Source: JAJPHC01 sp035255945 (GTDB taxonomy: Bacteria > Acidobacteriota > Thermoanaerobaculia > Gp7-AA8). Taken from it: DNA of 25,666 nucleotides. Below the pieces are notes generated by a model. It was not told the origin of the DNA. It searched no databases and worked only from the letters and a program-made list of their open reading frames with translations. The stretch covers positions 1 through 25,666 of the forward strand of contig DATEZA010000320.1 in the NCBI GenBank assembly GCA_035255945.1. Reading direction: 5' to 3'. Positions 1 to 5,960 of the stretch are shown in pieces; position 1 is the first letter of the stretch; every line of letters begins with the position of its first letter. Position numbers and translations under genes: made by a program.

Positions 1-60
1 GCGTCGTACATCGAGGAGAATCCCGACGCGCTGCTGAAGGGAAGGGGCAAAGCGAAATGA
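1..60 (+). CDS. C-terminal end of an MCE/MlaD-type lipid transporter substrate-binding subunit (partial)
   Basis: Only the last 19 codons are in the window, reading ASYIEENPDALLKGRGKAK then TGA at 58-60. A tail of the form L-x-x-Y-I-E-x-x-P-x-A-L-L-x-G-x-G is typical of MlaD/PqiB-like MCE-domain proteins, the periplasmic subunits of ABC phospholipid or toluene-tolerance type transporters. The call is supported by the next intact gene, an ABC-transport auxiliary lipoprotein that usually follows the MCE gene. The stop overlaps a downstream ATG as ATGA. The same tail occurs again at 219-278 because of a 218-bp tandem duplication, so the copy seen here may be the original or the duplicated end. 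The body of the gene lies upstream of the window. Confidence 0.55.
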   Translation, partial: ASYIEENPDALLKGRGKAK

Positions 61-278
61 TCCCGTTCACACGTCATTCCGAGCGTAGTCGAGGAACCTG
101 GGGCTCGGGAGGTGGCGCGATGATCGCGCCTGCCGGCCGCCGAGGTCCCTCGACTACGCTCGGGATGACGGTTGTGCTCCTCCTGCTCGCCGGCACGCGT
201 GTCTCGGTGCGCGCGCTCGCGTCGTACATCGAGGAGAATCCCGACGCGCTGTTGAAGGGAAGGGGCAAAGCGAAATGA
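57..278 (+). pseudogene. Chimeric ORF made by the tandem duplication (lipoprotein start fused to MCE tail)
   Basis: This 73-codon frame starts at the ATGA overlap, reads through palindromic element A1, continues into a short hydrophobic VVLLLLAG stretch and ends with a second copy of the MCE tail. It has no cysteine lipobox and no domain of its own. Everything in it is explained by duplication of neighbouring sequence, so I treat it as a by-product rather than a gene. It is open through its whole length, so a short hydrophobic peptide could still be made. Confidence 0.6.
72..170. repeat. Palindromic element A1 (family 1)
   Basis: A 99-bp element with 28-nt inverted arms at 72-99 and 143-170 that differ at two positions. 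The outer arm reads CGTCATTCCGAGCGTAGTCG on the left and its complement ends in CTCGGGATGACG on the right. A GC-rich, less conserved centre separates the arms. Related copies lie at 290-388, 13979-14074 and, degenerate, inside 21164-21361. Confidence 0.9.
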
Positions 279-913
279 TCCCGTTCACACGTCATTCCGA
301 GCGTAGTCGAGGAACCTGGGGCTCGGGAGGTGGCGCGATAATCGCGCCTGCCGGCCGCCCAGGTCCCTCGACTACGCTCGGGATGACGGTTGTGCTGCTC
401 CTCCTGCTCTCCGGCTGCTCGTTCTTCTCGCGCACGAAGAACAACATCTACTCGCTCGATCAGCTCGCCGGCACGCGTGCCTCGGTGCGCGGAACGCCAG
501 TCGCCATCGAGTCGCTCGAATTGCCGCCCGGATTTGATCGACGCGAGATCGTCGTCCGCAAAGCCGATCATCTGCTCGATGTCCGCTCGAACGAGCTCTG
601 GTCCGCCGACATGCAGCCGCTCGTCCTGCACACGCTCGCATTCGATCTCGCGTCGCGATTGCCCGAGGGGATGGTGATCCTGCCGGGTGAAGTGAAGCCC
701 GCGACGCTGCGTCCGATCGACATCGTGTTCGCCGATCTCTCCGCCGGACCCGACGCGAAGATCAACGTCGATGCGCAGTGGAAGATCGGCGGCGTGACGC
801 ACCGCGAGGTGTTTGCCATCGATGTCCCGTCGCTCGACAGCAAGAACATTGCGACGGGGATGAGCCAGGCGCTCGCGCAGCTTGCCGACCGGATCGCAGC
901 CGGCAATGGCTGA
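275..913 (+). CDS. ABC-type transport auxiliary lipoprotein (PqiC-like), N-terminus interrupted by a palindromic element
   Basis: The product is 212 aa from the ATG at 275, which overlaps the MCE stop as ATGA. The mature part resembles the ABC-transport auxiliary lipoprotein family (PF03886): a Y-S-L-D-Q-L start, a strand-rich V-A-I-E-S-L-E-L-P-P motif, then W-S-A-D-M-Q-P-L followed by a long helix. A lipobox LLLLLSGC places the lipidated Cys at residue 48, so it should sit on the periplasmic face of a membrane and work with the MCE/ABC importer upstream. Residues 7-37 are encoded by palindromic element A2. Removing them would give MIPFTR followed directly by VVLLLLLSGC, a normal lipoprotein signal peptide. 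An alternative start is the ATG at 383, which belongs to the right arm of the element; it would give a very short signal sequence with no positive charge and no visible ribosome-binding site. The downstream MFS gene overlaps the 3' end. Confidence 0.75.
   Translation: MIPFTRHSERSRGTWGSGGGAIIAPAGRPGPSTTLGMTVVLLLLLSGCSFFSRTKNNIYSLDQLAGTRASVRGTPVAIESLELPPGFDRREIVVRKADHLLDVRSNELWSADMQPLVLHTLAFDLASRLPEGMVILPGEVKPATLRPIDIVFADLSAGPDAKINVDAQWKIGGVTHREVFAIDVPSLDSKNIATGMSQALAQLADRIAAGNG
290..388. repeat. Palindromic element A2 (family 1), in frame inside the lipoprotein gene
   Basis: Same structure as A1, shifted by 218 bp, with inverted arms of 28 nt at the ends. It is 99 bp long, a multiple of three, and contains no stop in the lipoprotein frame. 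Its right end GGGATGACG supplies an ATG at 383 in the same frame as the lipoprotein. Confidence 0.9.
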
Positions 914-2195
914 TCTCGTCCGCGCACTCAAGCATCGCAACTACCGCCTCTTCTTCAGCGGCCAAACCGTGTCGCTGATCGGCACCTGGATCACGCGCGT
1001 GGCGACGAGCTGGCTCGTCTATCGCCTCACCAAATCCGAATGGCTCCTCGGCCTCGTCGCGTTCGCGGGACAGATCCCGCTGCTCATCCTCGCGCCGTTT
1101 GGCGGCGTGCTCGGCGATCGCTGGGACCGGCGGCGCATTCTCGTCGTCACGCAAATTCTCTCCGCGTTGCAATCGCTCGCGCTCGCGCTGCTCGCATTCA
1201 GCCATCGCATCACCGTCACGCAGATCATCGTGCTGCAGGTGGTGCAGGGAATCATCAACGCCGCCGACACGCCGGCGCGGCAGGCGTTCGTCGTGGAGAT
1301 GGTCGAGGCGCCGGAGGATCTGCCGAACGCGATCGCGCTCAACTCGTCGATGTTCAACGCGTCGCGCATCATCGGGCCGACCATCGCCGGACTGCTGATC
1401 GCGCTGGTCGGCGAGGCGTGGTGCTTCATGCTCGATGCGATCTCGTACGTCGCCGTGATCGCGTCGCTCGTCGCGATGCGCTTCACCGCGCGCGAGCGGC
1501 CGCGCAAGGAAACGCATCTCATCGACGAACTGCACGCCGGCCTGCGATACGTGCTCGGATTTCCGCCGGTGAGCGCGCTGCTGACGCAGGTGACACTGGT
1601 CAGCGTGATGGGCATGCCGTACGCCGTGCTGATGCCGGTCATCGCCGCACAGGTGCTGCATGGCGGCCCGCACACATACGGCATTCTGATGACCGCGACC
1701 GGCACCGGTGCACTTCTTGGCACGGTCTATCTCGCATCGCGGCACACGGTGCTCGGCCTCGGCAAGGTGATCGTCGCCGCGACGATATTTTTGAGCGCCG
1801 GCCTGATCGCGTTCTCGTTCTCACGAACGTTGATCCTGTCCGCGATCGCCCTCCCGATCGTCGGCGCCGGCATGATGCTGCAGTCGGCATCCGCGAACAC
1901 GATCCTGCAAACCGTCGTCGACGAAAAACTGCGCGGCCGCGTGATGGCCTTCTACACGATGGCCGTCCTCGGCACGCAACCTCTCGGCAGCCTGCTCGCC
2001 GGCGCAGTCGCCGATCGCATCGGCGCCCCGCACACCATCCTCATCGGCGCGATCTTCGTCCTCCTCGGCGGCCTCTGGTTCGCGGTGCGACGCGGCAAGC
2101 TCGCGGAGCACGTGCGCCCGATCTACATCGAGCGCGGAATCCTGACGTGGGACGAGAACACGCTCGAGCCGGTCGACGCGGGGCAGATCAGGTGA
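906..2195 (+). CDS. MFS transporter, MFS_3 / EntS-like exporter
   Basis: A 429-residue integral membrane protein of the major facilitator superfamily, probably a proton-driven drug or metabolite exporter. The N-terminal FFSGQTVSLIGTWI and the cytoplasmic loop motif GGVLGDRWDRRRIL between helices 2 and 3 are typical of the MFS_3/DHA3 group. About a dozen hydrophobic segments fit the 12-helix fold, and the length is usual. I choose the ATG at 906 because the protein there begins MADLVRALKHRNYRLFFSG, matching family starts; an in-frame start at 882 would only add eight residues inside the lipoprotein gene. The start overlaps the lipoprotein stop by 8 nt, suggesting coupled translation. The substrate cannot be told. 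The last codons contain one copy of a 23-bp direct repeat also found at 2556-2578. Confidence 0.88.
   Translation: MADLVRALKHRNYRLFFSGQTVSLIGTWITRVATSWLVYRLTKSEWLLGLVAFAGQIPLLILAPFGGVLGDRWDRRRILVVTQILSALQSLALALLAFSHRITVTQIIVLQVVQGIINAADTPARQAFVVEMVEAPEDLPNAIALNSSMFNASRIIGPTIAGLLIALVGEAWCFMLDAISYVAVIASLVAMRFTARERPRKETHLIDELHAGLRYVLGFPPVSALLTQVTLVSVMGMPYAVLMPVIAAQVLHGGPHTYGILMTATGTGALLGTVYLASRHTVLGLGKVIVAATIFLSAGLIAFSFSRTLILSAIALPIVGAGMMLQSASANTILQTVVDEKLRGRVMAFYTMAVLGTQPLGSLLAGAVADRIGAPHTILIGAIFVLLGGLWFAVRRGKLAEHVRPIYIERGILTWDENTLEPVDAGQIR
2161..2183. repeat. 23-bp direct repeat, copy 1
   Basis: The word beginning CGCTCGAGCCGGTCGACGCG and ending GGG is repeated exactly at 2556-2578. This copy lies in the 3' end of the MFS gene. 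Confidence 0.9.
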
Positions 2196-2240
2196 GCGGG
2201 CGGCCGGCGACGAATGTCGTCGAGCGAGACGCTCGCTGAC

Positions 2241-2352
2241 GGAGTGCGGCGGCCATGCCGCCGCTCTGCTACGCGCGGCCATGCCGCGCGCCGGTGACGA
2301 GCGGCATGGCCGCTCTTACAAGAATGCAGCGGCGGCATGGCCGCCGCACTCC
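2241..2352. repeat. Nested palindromic cluster (family 2, GGCCATGCCGC core)
   Basis: Perfect 24-nt inverted arms lie at 2241-2264 and 2329-2352, beginning GGAGTGCGGCGGCCATGCCG. Between them are two smaller hairpins around 2273-2291 and 2299-2314, so the core GGCCATGCCGC or its complement GCGGCATGGCC appears four times in about 110 bp. Each core copy is itself a hairpin and the whole can also fold as one long stem. It lies downstream of the MFS gene and could terminate or stabilise its transcript, but there is no T-tract. A related hairpin lies at 16950-16967. Confidence 0.85.
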
Positions 2353-2356
2353 GCCT

Positions 2357-2517
2357 GTCGAAGAGACCGAAAGCGGCGCAACACTCCTCGCGAAAAAAGA
2401 GTACGCGCGCGCCGTTCCGCTGCTGAAAAAAGAACGAGAAGTATCCGTCGGCAGTATCAGATCAGCGGCGGAGAAGCGGTGATCCGCCTGCCGGTTCCCG
2501 GCATCCCTGTTGTTTGA
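2357..2517 (+). pseudogene. Possible degraded coding remnant (TPR-like fragment, then a frameshift)
   Basis: In one plus frame (2357-2437) the translation contains GATLLAKKEYARAVPLLKKE, which has the look of the first helices of a TPR protein. In another plus frame (about 2440-2517) it reads YQISGGEAVIRLPVPGIPVV and then stops. Both pieces look more protein-like than the rest of this interval, but no single frame joins them. This could be the eroded end of a lost gene, or chance. Apart from this, the palindromic cluster and the direct repeats, I see nothing in 2196-2523. Confidence 0.22.
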
Positions 2518-2523
2518 TGCGAA

Positions 2524-3297
2524 TCAAGCTGGATGAGAATCTGCCGTTTCGTCGGCGCTCGAGCCGGTCGACGCGGGGAGCAGCCGCTTGTCGGGGCGCC
2601 AGCCCTCGAATTCCGCGGGCAGGAGGGCCAGGATCTCATCTGCGCGCATTCCGTACAGGTCGTAATTCAAATCGAGTTGCAGCACGACGGTGATCAGCCG
2701 GCGAAGGTTTCCCGGGCGGCTGCTCGACGTGGCGCCGCGTTTGGGCGCGTTGCGCCGGGCATCCCAGTACAACAGATCGACCGCTTCGATGAGACCGCGA
2801 TTGGTGATCAGATCGCGGCGAAACCCGAGGTCATAGACGAAGGTGCCGTGTTGATGCACCGGTGGATGCAGCAGCAGGCGCGAGTGCTCGCCGTGTAACG
2901 AGAAGAGCTTGTGCGGGCCGGCGAGCAGGTGGCGGTCGCGATACCAGCCGCTCTCGATGGAGGGAATGTAGTGATAGTCCTCGCGCGGCCGCCGCTTGCC
3001 TGCGCCGTCGACCGGTGAGAGCTGATCGAAGTAGAACAGCGCGAGCCAGCTCCAGAGACCCGTTTCGTCGATGCCGGCCGGCGGGCCGGAGAGGATTTCG
3101 TGGAGATACGCCGCCGCTTCGAACTTGCTGCGGAAGCTCCGTGGCTCGACCTCGATCGCGCGGCTGACGCGCGGCGAATAGTCGTCGATGTAGAGAATGG
3201 CCGGATTCGCGCGAAACTCCGCGCCGTCGCGGATCTGCTGCAGAAATCCGCGGAACTCCTCGATGCCGCGCGCGTTCAGATAGCGCAGGCGGGTCAC
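2524..3297 (-). CDS. Unrecognised protein, third gene of the GHKL-ATPase operon
   Basis: 257 aa, starting at a GTG that overlaps the previous gene's stop as GTGA, so the two are probably translated together. No signal peptide or membrane segment. The sequence looks like a soluble globular protein with many aromatic residues: a central LWSWLALFYFDQL, then a RHLLAGPHKLF / SRLLLHPPVHQHG stretch, and a C-terminal DLNYDLYGMRADEILALLPAEF. From memory this layout recalls the uncharacterised DUF6339-type proteins; I cannot verify that. The final 17 residues, after about RPDKRLL, overlap the 23-bp repeat shared with the MFS gene and look added on, so the original C-terminus may have been replaced in a rearrangement. 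I have no basis for a biochemical function. Confidence 0.75.
   Translation of the reverse strand: MTRLRYLNARGIEEFRGFLQQIRDGAEFRANPAILYIDDYSPRVSRAIEVEPRSFRSKFEAAAYLHEILSGPPAGIDETGLWSWLALFYFDQLSPVDGAGKRRPREDYHYIPSIESGWYRDRHLLAGPHKLFSLHGEHSRLLLHPPVHQHGTFVYDLGFRRDLITNRGLIEAVDLLYWDARRNAPKRGATSSSRPGNLRRLITVVLQLDLNYDLYGMRADEILALLPAEFEGWRPDKRLLPASTGSSADETADSHPA
2556..2578. repeat. 23-bp direct repeat, copy 2
   Basis: Exact copy of 2161-2183 in the same orientation. On the minus strand it encodes PASTGSS near the C-terminus of the third operon gene. The 372 bp between the copies hold the palindromic cluster and the possible gene remnant. Confidence 0.9.
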
Positions 3298-4028
3298 GAT
3301 CCCTCCGCGCGGGCTGTGCGCCAGCGATCGACAGCCTGTTGCCCGGCGCAGAACGCTGATACGACCTCATCGATCCAGAACGGCGCTTCGTCCTCGTCGC
3401 GCGGCAAAGGCGACGAGAAGCGAGCCGCCCATCGCAGCCAGAGATTCCACCACTCGTCGCCGTCGTCGTGCGCGTCACGGCCTTCGATGAGCAGGATCTG
3501 CGTGAGGACCAGCCTCACCGCAGCCGGATAGACCAGGGCGAAGAAAGCCGCCTCGTTTTTTGCGATCTCCCTGATTCCATCGATTCGATTGTTCAACTCG
3601 AGCACCGGGCCGGAAGCTTCGAATGTGACGCGCCATGCCTGCTGCCCGAGGCTATCGGTGAAATTGACGGGAAGCAGTGGTGTACGGCCCGCCGTCTGCG
3701 GCTTTTCCGCCGACACGACGATGTCGTCGGCGACGGCAACGACGCGATGTCCGTCGACCACTTTGACTCGGAAGTGCACCAGCCCTGTGCTGTCGATGTC
3801 GCGCAGCGTGCGATCTTCAGGGAGCACGAATGCAGCCGCGGAGCCGCAATCGAAGCGCATGAACGAAGTGCGGTAGTACGCCTCGATGAAGATCCGTCCG
3901 GGCGGAAAGCCGTCGAGCGCGATCTGCGGATCGAATGTCAGCGCGCCCTGGGCATCGCGCCGGAGCGACACGCGAATGCTCGCGCGCGGGATTTTGGCCC
4001 GTTCAGTGAAGTTCAGCTTCCGCAGCAT
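3294..4028 (-). CDS. Unrecognised protein, second gene of the GHKL-ATPase operon
   Basis: 244 aa from an ATG that lies 26 nt inside the end of the ATPase gene; its own stop overlaps the next start by 4 nt. The first ~120 residues look beta-rich (RASIRVSLRRD, GRIFIEAYYRTSFMRFDCG, VHFRVKVVDGHRVVAVADDIVV) and could be a beta-sandwich. The C-terminal half is helical, with a Trp-rich EWWNLWLRWAARF segment. There is no signal peptide, no membrane helix and no nuclease or other catalytic motif that I can identify. The strict overlap with both neighbours argues that it works in the same complex or process as the ATPase. Function unknown. Confidence 0.75.
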   Translation of the reverse strand: MLRKLNFTERAKIPRASIRVSLRRDAQGALTFDPQIALDGFPPGRIFIEAYYRTSFMRFDCGSAAAFVLPEDRTLRDIDSTGLVHFRVKVVDGHRVVAVADDIVVSAEKPQTAGRTPLLPVNFTDSLGQQAWRVTFEASGPVLELNNRIDGIREIAKNEAAFFALVYPAAVRLVLTQILLIEGRDAHDDGDEWWNLWLRWAARFSSPLPRDEDEAPFWIDEVVSAFCAGQQAVDRWRTARAEGS

Positions 4029-5925
4029 CGCCGCTCTCCACGACGCGCACCACGAGATCGCGGCGCGGATCGAATCCCTTCATGGAAATCTGAAACTTCG
4101 CGGCCGAGGGCACAACCTCGAACGCATTCACGGAGGTCGCGCGCAGACGCGCTCCCTCGGCATGCACGTCGATTCCTTCTCCGGCCATCAGATCGAAGTC
4201 GAACGGGCTGTGCTTCCGGAAGGGATTGCCGGCCCGCAATCGATAGGCGACTTCGCCGCGCAGCGAACGTCCGACCAGCGAAGGGTCGGACGACTTGATG
4301 CTGAAGCCGCCGGCGATCTTCGCGATCGTGACGCTGTGACCCGGCGCATGGTCGCCGCTTCCCGCGGCGTCGGAGCTCTCCCCGCCCTCTCTGGCGCGGA
4401 TCGGAATGCGCGCCGCGAGCGCCTTCTCAATCGATTCATCGGGCATCTCGATCGAGAAGAGGTCCGCGAGAAAATCGCGCTCCCGGCCTTCCGGAGGACG
4501 GGCGAGCAGGAACGACAACTGCGACGCGCTGTTTTTCACGAAGCGGAGTGTCGACGGGCCGAGATCGTAGAGAGTGCGAATCTTGTCTGCGCGCTCCGAC
4601 CAGTCGGAATGCGCGGGATTTTCAGCATCGCCGAGGAATGTGGAGAGCGCCTGATCGTCGATCACGATCAACGCGCGCGCCGGCTTCTCGCCGTTGCTGC
4701 GGACCTCGGGGATGGTGATGCCGCGGCGGATGAAGTGATGGTCCGCCTTTCGCAGCGACTCATCCTGCTCCAGGTAGACATCGAACCACGAACTGGCCGG
4801 CCTCGCCCGTTTGCGCTTGACCTGAATAGGCACCCGAAACGCGAGGCGTTCTCCTGCTGCAAAGCGGTTTCGCAACGAAGACAGCTGGCCTGCCTCGAGC
4901 ACTGTTTCGTCCCATTTCGGCGCGGCTGCACCGCGCTCTGCCAGCACGATGCGATCGTCGTCCTTCCGCGCCAGTGACCAGCGCGTCAGCTCGCACCGGC
5001 CGGCCACCTTCGAATCGGACGCGAACAGCGTGTCGATCGTGCCGGCGTCGATCTGCCGCGTTTGTGCGCTGTCGCTCACCTCGACCACGAGATCGCCGCG
5101 CAGAATCGGATAGAAATACTGACCGACGACCGACTCGGTGATGCTCTCCGGCGTCAACTCATCATCCCGGTAATACGGAACCACGATCGACAAACCGGGC
5201 GCGGTGCGATGGACGCCGAAGTCGTCGGCGAATCGGTCGAGCAGAATCGGATCTTCAATCGGCAGCGGCATGCGCCGTTCGTAACGGGCGAAGAAGCCAT
5301 AGGGATAAATCCGCTGTCCTGCGAGGATGTGCGTTTTGAGCACGGACTGTCCGAGGAGCAGCGCCCGGTTGTCATCGAAGCGCCGCGTGATGCCGAAGAT
5401 GGTGCGGATGCGCGATGCGACCGTGAAGACCGCCTTGCCGAGGCCCCATCGGCCGCGATCGATCTCTCCCTTTCCGGAACGTCCGACGTTGCGCCAGAAG
5501 TAGAAGAAGTCGTTCTTCACTTCCTCATTGGTCGTGTCGAGCTCCGGATCGACCCGCGGATCGCCCGTCAGTCCTCGGGTGCCGAAGTCCTCGATGACCA
5601 GGAACGGGACGGCTTCACCGCCTTTCGGCAGGACGGAGTGAATCGTTTTGGCGACTGCATGAAGGTGCGGCTCCAATCCGTCGAAATATTCGCGGAGAGC
5701 CTCGGGATGAAGCGCGTGCCGGCCCGACGCGAAACGGAATCGGACGCGCACCGGCGAGCGGCTGCGCGGAATCCGTGCATCGAGCGAATTCTGAATCGAT
5801 TCGCGCACCAGCGCGTCGGCGAGATCCTGTGCTTTGAAAAATTCGTCGTGAACCGGATCGACGTGCACTTCTCCTGCGTCCATCGATCGGAAATACCAGG
5901 GCGGAAACCGGGACATAAGGAACAT
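4003..5925 (-). CDS. GHKL/HSP90-fold ATPase, first gene of a three-gene operon
   Basis: 640 aa. The N-terminal ~200 residues carry the Bergerat ATP-binding fold: N-box ALVRESIQNSLDA (Glu42 as likely catalytic base, Asn46 for Mg), G1 box IEDFGTRGL (Asp113, Gly115, Gly118) and a glycine-rich lid GRWGLGKAVF (Gly161, Gly163, Lys164). There is no histidine-kinase phosphoacceptor domain, no HSP90 C-terminus and no MutL-type endonuclease motif. The remaining ~430 residues look like a transducer region followed by a part I do not recognise. Related stand-alone GHKL ATPases (MORC/MutL-like) are known from restriction-modification and phage-defence loci, where they probably clamp DNA or gate an effector. 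The ATG at 5925 is used here; Met4 (5916) is as plausible, and neither has a clear Shine-Dalgarno. The gene diverges from recD2 with 35 bp between them. Confidence 0.82.
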   Translation of the reverse strand: MFLMSRFPPWYFRSMDAGEVHVDPVHDEFFKAQDLADALVRESIQNSLDARIPRSRSPVRVRFRFASGRHALHPEALREYFDGLEPHLHAVAKTIHSVLPKGGEAVPFLVIEDFGTRGLTGDPRVDPELDTTNEEVKNDFFYFWRNVGRSGKGEIDRGRWGLGKAVFTVASRIRTIFGITRRFDDNRALLLGQSVLKTHILAGQRIYPYGFFARYERRMPLPIEDPILLDRFADDFGVHRTAPGLSIVVPYYRDDELTPESITESVVGQYFYPILRGDLVVEVSDSAQTRQIDAGTIDTLFASDSKVAGRCELTRWSLARKDDDRIVLAERGAAAPKWDETVLEAGQLSSLRNRFAAGERLAFRVPIQVKRKRARPASSWFDVYLEQDESLRKADHHFIRRGITIPEVRSNGEKPARALIVIDDQALSTFLGDAENPAHSDWSERADKIRTLYDLGPSTLRFVKNSASQLSFLLARPPEGRERDFLADLFSIEMPDESIEKALAARIPIRAREGGESSDAAGSGDHAPGHSVTIAKIAGGFSIKSSDPSLVGRSLRGEVAYRLRAGNPFRKHSPFDFDLMAGEGIDVHAEGARLRATSVNAFEVVPSAAKFQISMKGFDPRRDLVVRVVESGDAAEAELH

Positions 5926-5960
5926 TGTACGCGGACGCCGCAGGGCAGTAATGTTGCGCC

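Larger units (their letters stand above)
1..396. repeat. Tandem duplication, period 218 bp
   Basis: Positions 1-178 and 219-396 are nearly identical at an offset of exactly 218. I see three substitutions by eye (at about 31, 123 and 142 of the first copy). Past 396 the copies are offset by a further 3-nt indel and then diverge. Each copy holds the tail of the MCE gene, an ATGA start and one palindromic element. The first copy then runs through a shortened piece of the lipoprotein gene (compare CTCGCCGGCACGCGTG near 187 with the same words near 466) before re-entering the MCE tail. The duplication begins at or before the window edge. Confidence 0.9.

Noticed and set aside
72..388. Repeated palindromes considered as a CRISPR array
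   Set aside because: The copies are inverted-arm elements in a 218-bp tandem duplication, not short direct repeats with unique spacers, and no cas gene is present.
2196..2523. The GCGGCATGGCC cluster as a MITE with its own terminal repeats and target duplication
   Set aside because: The arms are perfect, but I see no short target-site duplication immediately flanking 2241-2352. The 23-bp direct repeats lie 57 and 203 bp away, so they do not frame it directly.
4003..5925. Calling the GHKL protein a sensor histidine kinase, HtpG or MutL
   Set aside because: There is no phosphoacceptor His domain, no HSP90 middle or C-terminal domains, and no MutL mismatch-repair motifs. Only the ATP-binding fold is shared.
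5924..5929. TACAAT on the minus strand as the -10 box of the GHKL operon
   Set aside because: It overlaps the proposed ATG at 5925. It could only serve if translation begins further downstream, and no -35 is convincing.
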